A stretch of DNA of 64,000 bases from Denitrobaculum tricleocarpae. Lineage in GTDB: Bacteria; Pseudomonadota; Alphaproteobacteria; Kiloniellales; Kiloniellaceae. Below are positions 57,103 to 64,000 of the stretch, piece by piece. Where the stretch lies: assembly GCF_007004665.1 (NCBI RefSeq), contig NZ_ML660058.1:1-64000 (forward strand), read 5' to 3'. The translations under genes were made by a program, and so were the position numbers. The notes beneath the pieces are model-generated. The model searched no databases. It was given only the letters and a program-made list of their open reading frames with translations, and was not told where the DNA came from. Position 1 is the stretch's first letter, and every line of letters starts with the position of its first letter.

Positions 57103-60069
57103 ATGAGAACGATGTTTGGACGCCTGACGACTGCGCTCGGAAATCTGTGGCCGTCGACGCGGAAACTGCCGTTACGCCTGCCCTCAACGCTGAGGCCCAA
57201 ATGGGCGTCCATTGACGACGGCAAGAACAGCGACCGGGACCTGCGCCGCAATTTCAACGTTTTCTCTCTGATTCTTTTCGTTCTGTCCTGCAGTGTGCTG
57301 GGCGGCTGGGCCTTTACGACTTACCACGAAGTGCGCCGGGAGGTCCGTCATCAGCTCAAGTCGGCGCTCGACGACGCCGCCGTTCCGGTCGGTCTCTTTT
57401 TCGCCGATCACGAGGCAGTCCTGCGCGAGATTGAGTGGGGCAGCCTGGTCAACGAGCAGTCCGCCGAGCCGCTGGCCAGCGAATCGCTCACCCAGATCCT
57501 CGGGCACTGGCGGCAGGCGGCCATGCTGGAGGCCGACGGACAGGTCAGCGAGAATTGGGCGGCCATTCCGCTTCCCGGCGAAAACGAGTTGCAATCCCTC
57601 TTCGCGGAGGCTGCTGAGGAGCGCCGGACGGTCCTGAGTTCGCCCTTCAATATCGATGGAACCTGGTTCGCCACCCTGGTCCGCCAGGCCCGCTATGGGG
57701 ATTCTTCCAAGTTCGTGGCCGCGAGTTTTCCGATCCGCTCCTTACTGGAGTGGTGGTCCGGCCTGGTGCTTCCGGCCGGAACCAAACTGACCCTCATGAC
57801 GCAGGACGGCCGCGTCTGGGTGGAACGGCCTCAACCGGAGGCCAGCGACGAAAACACCCTGAACGTCGAAATGCTGTTTGGTCTGGTTGGCGATGCGGAG
57901 CGGACATCCGGCAGTAAAGTCTTCAAGGATGACAAAGGCGGTTTGAAGCCGGAAGTCCTGGCCTGGCGCGCCCTGGATCATTTCGGCCAGATTCTGCTCG
58001 CGACTCTGTCGTCGGATGATATCTCGTCCATCTGGCGGCAGCGTTTTCTCACCACCTGGATCTTCGCCGCGGCAGCCAGCCTGGCGTTTCAGCTTGCAAC
58101 CCTCCTGATTGGCCGCTCCGTCGTGCGTGAAGCCCGGCACCGTGAAGCCATGCTGCAGGCCGTGAGTGACAGCGAAGACCGTTTGCGCGATATCGCCAAT
58201 GCCGCGTCGGACTGGTTTTGGGAAATGGGGCCGAACCTCAGTTTTACCTACGTTTCCGACCGGGTGCGCGAGGCCACCGGTATGGATCCCTCCAGTTTCA
58301 TCGGCCACCGCGTGTTCGAGGTGCTAGATCCCCGGGTCGATCCGGCAGCGGCCCAGGCCCATCAGGACGATCTGGAGCGGCAGGCGGGCTTTCGCGACTT
58401 TACCTATCGAATCGACCTGACCGACGGCCACGTGCGCTGGATCAAGCTGAGCGGCAAACCGCGCTTCGGGATGAATGGCGCGTTCCTGGGATACCGGGGC
58501 ACGGGCACCGACATTACCGTCGAACGCATGGTCGCCGAACGCGCCGCGGCGGCTCAGGCGCGACTGACGCGGGCGATCGAGAGCAGCTCGGACGGGGTCA
58601 CACTGTTCGATTCCTCCGAACGTCTGATCCTCTGCAACCGGCGTTTCCGGGAACTCTTCTTCCCGGGCATGGAAAAGCTGGTGCAGCCCGGCGCCAGCTT
58701 CACCGATATCGCCATGCTCCATGCCAAGGCGGGCCGCAATCTGGAAGCGGCGAAGCACCCCAGATCCTGGGTGGCCAAACAGGCCCGGCTCAGGGCCAAA
58801 AACGAAGCGCATGAGATCCGTCTGGATGGCGACCGCTGGATTCATGCCGAGCATTTCCGCACCCCTGAGGGAGATACCATCAGCCTCTACAGCGATATCA
58901 CGCCCTTTAAGCGCCGCGAAAAGGAGCTGATGCTGCTGGCGGCCGAGAACACGCGGCTTGCGGCGGCAGTGAACGGCACCGAGGCCGGAGTGATCATCTC
59001 CGACCCGCGTCAGCCGGGGGATCCCACGATCTTTGTGAATCCCGCCTTTACCCGTCTGACCGGTTACGAGCCCGGCGATGTCCTGGGCAAAAACTGCTGG
59101 TTCCTGCAGGGGCCCGAGACGGATCCCGCGACCCTCGAGACGCTTGAGAGCGGCCTGAAGAGTCACAACCCCGTACGTGTCGATATCATGAACTACCGCA
59201 AGGACGCTTCGGTGTTCTGGAGCCGCCTGGTGGTCAATCCGGTTTTCGATGACGACGGGACGGTGCTGTACCACGTCGGTGTTCATACAGACATTTCGGA
59301 GCAAAAACGGGTCGAGAGCGAACTGGTAGAGACCAAGGAGCATGCCGAGGTCGCCAACCGGGCCAAGTCCGACTTCCTGGCGGTGATGAGCCATGAGCTC
59401 CGGACGCCGCTGAATGCGGTAATCGGCTTCTCTGAATTCCTGACCATGGAGATGCTCGGTCCGCTGGGCCATGCCCGCTACAAGAGCTATGCGGACGACA
59501 TAAAGTCATCCGGCCTTCATCTGCTCGATCTGATCAACGATATCCTGGATCTCTCCAAGGCCGAAGCCGACAAGATCGAGCTTCATGAGGAACCGCTGGA
59601 TCTCGGCGCCACGGCCGAACACTGTCTTGCCATGGTGCGCAGCCGGGCGGACCACGCCAAGGTCACGCTGATCAATGAACTGCCCGCGCGCCTGCCCTCG
59701 CTCCTGGCCGATGAACGCAGGGTGAAACAGATCCTGCTCAACCTGCTCAGCAATGCGGTGAAGTTCACGCCGGCCGAGGGCTCGGTCCGGGTCTTTGTGG
59801 AAAACACCCGGGGCAAGATCAAGCTCGTGGTCGAGGATACCGGCATTGGTATCGCGGCGGCGGACATTCCCAAGATCCTGGAGCCCTTCGGCCAGGTCGA
59901 CAGCACGGTCAGCCGGGAACATGAAGGCACCGGTCTGGGGCTGCCGCTTTCCAAGCGCCTTGCCGAACTTCACGACGCCACCTTCGCTGTCGAGAGCGTG
60001 CCGGGGCAGGGGACGTCGGTCTCCGTGACCTTCCCGTCGCACCGCATCCTGCGAAAGAAGGCTGCTTAG
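57103..60069 (+). CDS. Sensor histidine kinase with PAS, PAS and LOV-like domains
   Basis: About 988 residues. Two membrane helices (about 52-75 and 320-350) bracket a periplasmic sensor. In the cytoplasm: PAS 1 (about 365-480, WFWEMGPNLSFTYVSD), PAS 2 (about 490-600) and a LOV-like PAS (about 630-740) with GKNCWFLQG, MNYRKD and FWSRL. Then HisKA with MSHELRTPLNAVIGFSEF (His phosphorylated) and the ATPase domain with NLLSNAVKF, DTGIGI and GTGLGLPLSK. The reactive LOV Cys is kept but some flavin contacts are altered. Start at the ATG at 57103; TTG 57082 with GGGAGAG upstream is an alternative. No response regulator is adjacent. Confidence 0.9.
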   Translation: MRTMFGRLTTALGNLWPSTRKLPLRLPSTLRPKWASIDDGKNSDRDLRRNFNVFSLILFVLSCSVLGGWAFTTYHEVRREVRHQLKSALDDAAVPVGLFFADHEAVLREIEWGSLVNEQSAEPLASESLTQILGHWRQAAMLEADGQVSENWAAIPLPGENELQSLFAEAAEERRTVLSSPFNIDGTWFATLVRQARYGDSSKFVAASFPIRSLLEWWSGLVLPAGTKLTLMTQDGRVWVERPQPEASDENTLNVEMLFGLVGDAERTSGSKVFKDDKGGLKPEVLAWRALDHFGQILLATLSSDDISSIWRQRFLTTWIFAAAASLAFQLATLLIGRSVVREARHREAMLQAVSDSEDRLRDIANAASDWFWEMGPNLSFTYVSDRVREATGMDPSSFIGHRVFEVLDPRVDPAAAQAHQDDLERQAGFRDFTYRIDLTDGHVRWIKLSGKPRFGMNGAFLGYRGTGTDITVERMVAERAAAAQARLTRAIESSSDGVTLFDSSERLILCNRRFRELFFPGMEKLVQPGASFTDIAMLHAKAGRNLEAAKHPRSWVAKQARLRAKNEAHEIRLDGDRWIHAEHFRTPEGDTISLYSDITPFKRREKELMLLAAENTRLAAAVNGTEAGVIISDPRQPGDPTIFVNPAFTRLTGYEPGDVLGKNCWFLQGPETDPATLETLESGLKSHNPVRVDIMNYRKDASVFWSRLVVNPVFDDDGTVLYHVGVHTDISEQKRVESELVETKEHAEVANRAKSDFLAVMSHELRTPLNAVIGFSEFLTMEMLGPLGHARYKSYADDIKSSGLHLLDLINDILDLSKAEADKIELHEEPLDLGATAEHCLAMVRSRADHAKVTLINELPARLPSLLADERRVKQILLNLLSNAVKFTPAEGSVRVFVENTRGKIKLVVEDTGIGIAAADIPKILEPFGQVDSTVSREHEGTGLGLPLSKRLAELHDATFAVESVPGQGTSVSVTFPSHRILRKKAA

Positions 60070-60252
60070 AAACGCTGGGTGCCGGAAAGAGGGGCGGGCG
60101 AAGCTAGACCGGCATCTTGCCCGCGAGCGCGCGCAGCGCAGGGGGCATTCCAAGCCTGCTGCGGAATATTTTATTTATTAAAACACAATGTGATAAATGA
60201 CTTTTCTCATCTCATTTATTAGAATTCTGATTTTGAATTTAGAATTCGGAAT

Positions 60253-60281
60253 TTGAAGTTTAAAATTCGAAAAAACTTCAA
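60253..60281 (-). terminator. Hairpin in AT-rich convergent gap
   Basis: TTGAAGTTT (60253-60261) pairs with AAACTTCAA (60273-60281); the minus-strand loop holds a T-run. It lies 32 bp past the lrp stop, so may end it. The region 60180-60275 is low-complexity with repeated GAATT/AATTTGAA. Confidence 0.55.
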
Positions 60282-60312
60282 GCGGGTTGGTCGCGGTTTG
60301 TCTGTGTCTGAC

Positions 60313-60744
60313 TTAGCGCGCAAACTTCGTGGAGAGGATAATCGACGAGGTCGTTTTGCGGATGCCGGGCAGGGCGCCGATTTCATCGAGCAGCGCGTCA
60401 ATCCGTTCGGTCGTCTGGCAGGAAAGAACAGCGATCAAGTCATAGGGGCCGCTGACCGCGTAGAGCGAAGTCACTTCCGAGAAGGCGCGCAGGCCGGCGG
60501 CGACCCGGCTGGAGAGCTTGGGCGCGACCGAGATCATGACATGCGCCTTGATCCGGCTGCGCTCATATTCATCACTCATGCGCAGGGTGTAACCGTTGAT
60601 TACGCCGCTGCGTTCGAGCCTCTCGATCCTGCTTTGAATCGTTGAACGCGAAACGCCGAGGGTTCTGGCAATGGACGAGGTGGGTTCTCGGGCATTGTTT
60701 TTCAGCAGTTCCAAAAGCTTAAGATCTTTTTCATCTATTGGCAT
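60313..60744 (-). CDS. Lrp/AsnC family regulator
   Basis: 143 residues. N-terminal winged helix (DLKLLELLKNNAREPTSSIA, then LGVSRSTIQSRIERLERSGVI) and a C-terminal RAM/ligand domain (VSGPYDLIAVLSCQT). Diverges from the saccharopine-dehydrogenase-like gene; likely senses lysine or a related amino acid. Two 11-bp repeats 22 bp apart in the spacer are probable binding sites. Confidence 0.93.
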   Translation of the reverse strand: MPIDEKDLKLLELLKNNAREPTSSIARTLGVSRSTIQSRIERLERSGVINGYTLRMSDEYERSRIKAHVMISVAPKLSSRVAAGLRAFSEVTSLYAVSGPYDLIAVLSCQTTERIDALLDEIGALPGIRKTTSSIILSTKFAR

Positions 60745-60785
60745 ATTTATGGTTACCGTCGTTAAATTGCCTAGATTATATCGTT

Positions 60786-60818
60786 ATTTCGACAGATTGG
60801 TCACTTCATTTCGACAGA
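60786..60818. promoter_or_regulatory. Direct repeats, probable Lrp binding sites
   Basis: ATTTCGACAGA occurs at 60786-60796 and 60808-60818, 22 bp apart (two helical turns), between the divergent lrp-type gene and the dehydrogenase gene. Confidence 0.65.
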
Positions 60819-60871
60819 GTTCCGCGGTTTCATAGAGTGAGATTTACCCGGTAACTGCTTGAGGTGTCCAA

Positions 60872-62014
60872 ATGTCCGCTTCTTACACATCCCCCGACGC
60901 CCCGCCCTGCGGCGCAGGTGTGAACGGCGACCAGACCACCCGGTCGCTCATTGTCGGTGGGGGCAAAATCGGTGAAGCGATTACGGCTTTGCTCTGCGGA
61001 ACCAACGACTACGCGGTCACTATCGCGGACCGGGATGGTCAGGCGCTCGAGCGCCTCAAGGGCACCTGGAACGGCAAGATCTCAACGCGCTGCCTGGATG
61101 TCAGCGATGGCCGCGCCATGCGCGAGGCGATCGCCGGCCATGACGTGGTGCTGAACGCCGGACCCTTCAGCCTGACCCCGGTGGTGGCCGAGGCGGCGAA
61201 GGACTGCGGAGCGGGTTACTTCGATCTGACCGAGGACGTCGCTAGTACACGCTGCGTGAAAGGCCTGTCCGAGGGCGCGAATTCGGTCTTTGTACCACAG
61301 TGCGGCCTGGCGCCGGGGTATATCTCTATTGTGGCCAACGACCTCGCCAAACGCTTCGACGAGATCCACGAGATCCGGATGCGTGTGGGGGCATTGCCGC
61401 AGTATCCCTCGAACGCGCTCAAATACAACATGACCTGGAGTACCGAGGGCCTGATCAACGAATACTGCAACCCCTGCGAAGCCATCCATGAAGGCGAGAT
61501 GCGCGAGGTTCTGCCGCTGGAGGGATTGGAGGAGTTCGCTCTGGACGGCGTGACCTATGAGGCCTTCAACACCTCCGGTGGACTGGGCACGCTGTGCGAG
61601 AGCTACGCCGGGAAAGTCCGGGATCTGAACTACAAGACCATTCGCTACCCGGGCCACAACGCGATCATCAAGCTGCTGTTGAACGACCTCGGGCTCTCAT
61701 CGCACCGGGATCTGCTGAAGTCGGTCCTGGAAACTTCTGTGCCCGCGACCCCGCAGGATGTGATCGTCATCTTTGTGACCGTCAGCGGCATGCAGAATGG
61801 CCGCCTGACCCAGGAGTCCTATGCCAAGAACGTTTACGGCAAAGAGCTCGGCGGGCAGCGCTGGAGTGCCATCCAATTGACCACGGCGGCGGGAATCTGC
61901 GCCATGGTCGATCTGGTGCGCGGCGGACACCTGCCTGCGCAGGGGCTGGTCAAGCAGGAGCAGGCCGACCTCAGCCTCTTTCTTGAGAACCGCTTCGGTC
62001 AGTATTACGTTTGA
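60872..62014 (+). CDS. Saccharopine dehydrogenase family protein
   Basis: 380 residues. N-terminal NAD(P) motif GGGKIGEAITALL near residue 29; a central VLNAGPFSLTPVVAEAAKDCG and a C-terminal substrate region with TSGGLGTLCESYAGKVRDLNYKTIRYPGH cut here to GLGTLCESY. Length and pattern fit the lysine/saccharopine-linked branch (lysine 6-dehydrogenase or saccharopine reductase-like). The divergent Lrp regulator supports amino-acid catabolism. Exact substrate uncertain. Confidence 0.85.
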   Translation: MSASYTSPDAPPCGAGVNGDQTTRSLIVGGGKIGEAITALLCGTNDYAVTIADRDGQALERLKGTWNGKISTRCLDVSDGRAMREAIAGHDVVLNAGPFSLTPVVAEAAKDCGAGYFDLTEDVASTRCVKGLSEGANSVFVPQCGLAPGYISIVANDLAKRFDEIHEIRMRVGALPQYPSNALKYNMTWSTEGLINEYCNPCEAIHEGEMREVLPLEGLEEFALDGVTYEAFNTSGGLGTLCESYAGKVRDLNYKTIRYPGHNAIIKLLLNDLGLSSHRDLLKSVLETSVPATPQDVIVIFVTVSGMQNGRLTQESYAKNVYGKELGGQRWSAIQLTTAAGICAMVDLVRGGHLPAQGLVKQEQADLSLFLENRFGQYYV

Positions 62015-62054
62015 GCCTCGGGGGTATTCCCGGGCCTCGCCGCCCTGAGTCGTA

Positions 62055-62783
62055 TCAGGTCTGTGCGACCTCGCCGGATCCGGCACGAAGGAAGGCGTTG
62101 GACAGCACAACGGCAACCATAATCGTGCCGAGAGCCTGGATAAGGTAGCCAAGGATCAGGATGGCAAACATCGGCACATTCGGGATGTAAATCGCGTTGA
62201 GAAGGTCCGTGTGCGGATCCATGTAGATGCTGCCGCCAAGGATGACCACGTAGGCCAGTGCGAAAGTGACGACCGGGCCGGCGATCAGCCGGCTCGCGGT
62301 CCAGAAGAATTGGCGCCAGCCCCGCGCCAGTGCCGGGCCGAGACCGCGTGCGCGGTCCGCGACGAAAGCCGGCAGCAGGCTCCCGAACAACGAGAAGACA
62401 ATGACGAAGCAGGCGGCCAAGGCCAGGCCGATGATTCCCCAGGTGGCCAGCACCTGGCTCCATGTCACGGCATCGAGCAGCCTTCCAATGAACGGGAATA
62501 CCAGGATCACAGCCGGTATCGCGAATATCACCCCGATTCCGAAGGTGCGCAATGCAAAGCCCAGAATGCGCATGTTATCCGCAGTCTTGTCGCGGTTCTT
62601 GGGCAGGAGGAGTTCCGCATGTGCATTAAAGGCAAGGTAAGACCAGATGAGAACCGACACGAATATGTGTCCGCTGCCGATCGGAAACTTCTCCTGGGCG
62701 ATGACCAGGAGGATCTCTCCGACCACGGCGATTGCCACGTAGCTCAGCAGTGCTTTGAAAAGCCTGAAGGATGTCTGGTACAT
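62055..62783 (-). CDS. Hypothetical multi-pass membrane protein
   Basis: 242 residues, about six membrane helices, not recognised. Resembles the general pattern of Yip1/DUF-type integral proteins: LFKALLSYVAIAVVGEILLV, an interior segment with RARGLGPALARGWRQFFW on the cytoplasmic side, and C-terminal GYLIQALGTIMVAVVL. Start at the ATG at 62783 with AAAGAG upstream. Converges with the dehydrogenase gene. Function unknown. Confidence 0.7.
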   Translation of the reverse strand: MYQTSFRLFKALLSYVAIAVVGEILLVIAQEKFPIGSGHIFVSVLIWSYLAFNAHAELLLPKNRDKTADNMRILGFALRTFGIGVIFAIPAVILVFPFIGRLLDAVTWSQVLATWGIIGLALAACFVIVFSLFGSLLPAFVADRARGLGPALARGWRQFFWTASRLIAGPVVTFALAYVVILGGSIYMDPHTDLLNAIYIPNVPMFAILILGYLIQALGTIMVAVVLSNAFLRAGSGEVAQT

Positions 62784-63149
62784 AGAGCTCTTTTTCCGTC
62801 GATGTTTGAAACCGGCCCCGGCAAGTAACACTCGGTCCGTCCACCACACTAGTAGGCACGGGCGTTACTCACGATCAAGCTCGCGACTCTATTGAGTCCG
62901 TCCCCGCAGGTCTCATGCCCAGACTTATCTCGGCTGACCAGCTTGACAGCCGGTGAAGGTGTATTCCGCTTTGAAGTGGGAGACCGGGTTGGTCTGCATG
63001 TGTGAAAACCATGCAATCTTGGGTCGATATCTTCAAGGGCGGCGGAAAGCGGTTTAAGAAACCGCGCTGCCCCACTATAAGCACTTGCATAGCCGGTGGC
63101 CGACATCGGATCTTGGCGGCGCTGGGTAAAACAACTGAATAAGAGTGCC
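62784..63149. promoter_or_regulatory. Divergent control region upstream of cysD
   Basis: 366 bp between the membrane protein and cysD starts. A perfect stem GCGGTTT (63049-63055) with AAACCGC (63059-63065) lies near a TATAAG box at about 63076. No gene is supported. A CysB-like or other sulfur regulator site could not be named. Confidence 0.4.
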
Positions 63150-64000
63150 ATGCAAAGTCTTTCCCACCTGGACCGGCTCGAGGCGGAGTCTATTCACATT
63201 ATCCGCGAGGTTGCGGCCGAGTTCCGCAACCCGGTGATGCTCTATTCCATCGGCAAGGATTCGGCGGTGATGCTGCATCTGGCCATGAAAGCCTTCGCGC
63301 CGGGTGTCCCGCCCTTTCCGCTGCTGCACGTGGATACGACCTGGAAGTTCCGGGAAATGATTATCTTCCGGGATCAGCTGGCGGCCCGGCTGGGCCTGGA
63401 GCTGATCGTGAACATCAACCAGGACGGCGTTGCGCGCGGCATCGGTCCCATTAGCCATGGCTCGAAACTTCACACCGATGTCATGAAGACGGAGAGCCTG
63501 AAGCAGGCTCTCGACAAGCACGGTTTCGATGCGGCCTTTGGCGGCGCGCGGCGCGATGAGGAGAAATCGCGTGCGAAGGAACGGGTTTTTTCCTTCCGTT
63601 CGAAGTCTCACCGCTGGGATCCCAAGACCCAGCGCCCGGAACTCTGGAACCTCTACAACACCCGGATTTCCTCCGGCGAGAGCGTCAGGGTTTTTCCGAT
63701 CTCCAATTGGACGGAACTCGATGTCTGGCAATATATTCACCGTGAAAACATTCCGCTCGTGCCGTTGTACTTTGCCGCGATGCGGCCCGTCGTCGAGCGC
63801 GACGGGGTGCTTGTGATGGTGGATGACGAGCGTTTGCCGCTTGCACCGGGCGAAGTGCCGGAGGAGAAGCTGGTGCGCTTTCGCACCCTTGGCTGCTATC
63901 CCCTGACCGGTGCGGTGGAGTCTTCGGCCAAGACCGTGCCGGATATCATTCTGGAACTCCTGCAGAGCCGGGGCTCGGAGCGGCAGGGGCGGGTGATCGA
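63150..64000 (+). CDS. cysD: Sulfate adenylyltransferase subunit CysD (partial)
   Basis: 283 codons to the window edge, full frame open. ATP-pyrophosphatase fold with [17 protein letters not shown] (PP-loop), [26 protein letters not shown] and a C-terminal [19 protein letters not shown]; this matches CysD, the small subunit that makes APS with the GTPase CysN. cysN is expected just downstream. ATG at 63150 with AATAAGAG upstream. Opens sulfate assimilation, which feeds methionine made by the corrinoid cluster's pathway. Confidence 0.95.
   Translation, partial: MQSLSHLDRLEAESIHIIREVAAEFRNPVMLYSIGKDSAVMLHLAMKAFAPGVPPFPLLHVDTTWKFREMIIFRDQLAARLGLELIVNINQDGVARGIGPISHGSKLHTDVMKTESLKQALDKHGFDAAFGGARRDEEKSRAKERVFSFRSKSHRWDPKTQRPELWNLYNTRISSGESVRVFPISNWTELDVWQYIHRENIPLVPLYFAAMRPVVERDGVLVMVDDERLPLAPGEVPEEKLVRFRTLGCYPLTGAVESSAKTVPDIILELLQSRGSERQGRVI

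Overview
The window is a GC-rich chromosomal segment of an alphaproteobacterium, most likely a marine or saline heterotroph of the Rhodospirillales/Kiloniellales type. This is inferred from the gene families: two TRAP uptake systems, a heterotetrameric sarcosine oxidase, a RamA/corrinoid/MetF one-carbon cluster, DmeR-DmeF metal efflux, a PEP-CTERM protein and a LOV histidine kinase. I saw no rRNA, tRNA or CRISPR array. Coding density is high and genes lie on both strands.

Region by region. 1-1.6 kb: tail of an IS5-type transposase, then an outer-membrane protein gene. 1.6-6.3 kb: a hexonate (probably gluconate) uptake unit with TRAP genes dctM, dctQ and dctP, gluconokinase and a divergent LacI/GntR repressor, with a palindromic operator between the last two. 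6.4-7.1 kb: PEP-CTERM protein. 7.6-14.3 kb: soxBDAG sarcosine oxidase with a divergent GlxA/GbdR-like regulator. 14.3-19.2 kb: a GT39-like membrane protein, a FAN1-like nuclease fused to a DEDDh exonuclease, and a membrane-anchored LAS-type peptidase candidate. 19.3-23.4 kb: two SDRs, an MFS carrier, a TetR regulator and a DUF1330-like protein. 23.8-27.0 kb: a chemoreceptor with a tandemly duplicated sensor and a C-terminal PilZ domain. 27-32 kb: DinB protein, a TakP-type TRAP operon and a polysaccharide-deacetylase-like hydrolase. 32-45 kb: mixed small genes (cytochrome P460, TetR/DUF1772 pair, CreD, DUF3775, DoxX, GFA, AlkD-like) and, between two related 40-bp repeats, a small secreted protein plus a TopAI(YjhX)-YjhQ toxin-antitoxin pair. 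45.3-49.6 kb: a methyltransferase and a nickel/cobalt operon (dmeR, dmeF, His-rich protein, HupE/UreJ, membrane anchor). 49.8-56.6 kb: a corrinoid methyl-transfer cluster. 57-64 kb: LOV histidine kinase, Lrp regulator with a saccharopine-dehydrogenase-family gene, a membrane protein and the start of cysD.

How it fits together: sarcosine oxidase releases methylene-THF; the MetF homologue can reduce it to methyl-THF; the methyl-THF methyltransferase, corrinoid protein and RamA-like reactivase can pass the methyl group on, plausibly as part of a split methionine synthase. The homocysteine-binding (or MttB-type) partner is not in the window. The most unusual items are the FAN1-exonuclease fusion, the atypical LOV domain, the duplicated-sensor/PilZ chemoreceptor, the corrinoid cluster interrupted by an inverted gene, the repeat-flanked TopAI-YjhQ module, and a probable homopolymer frameshift that removes the membrane anchor of a hypothetical protein.
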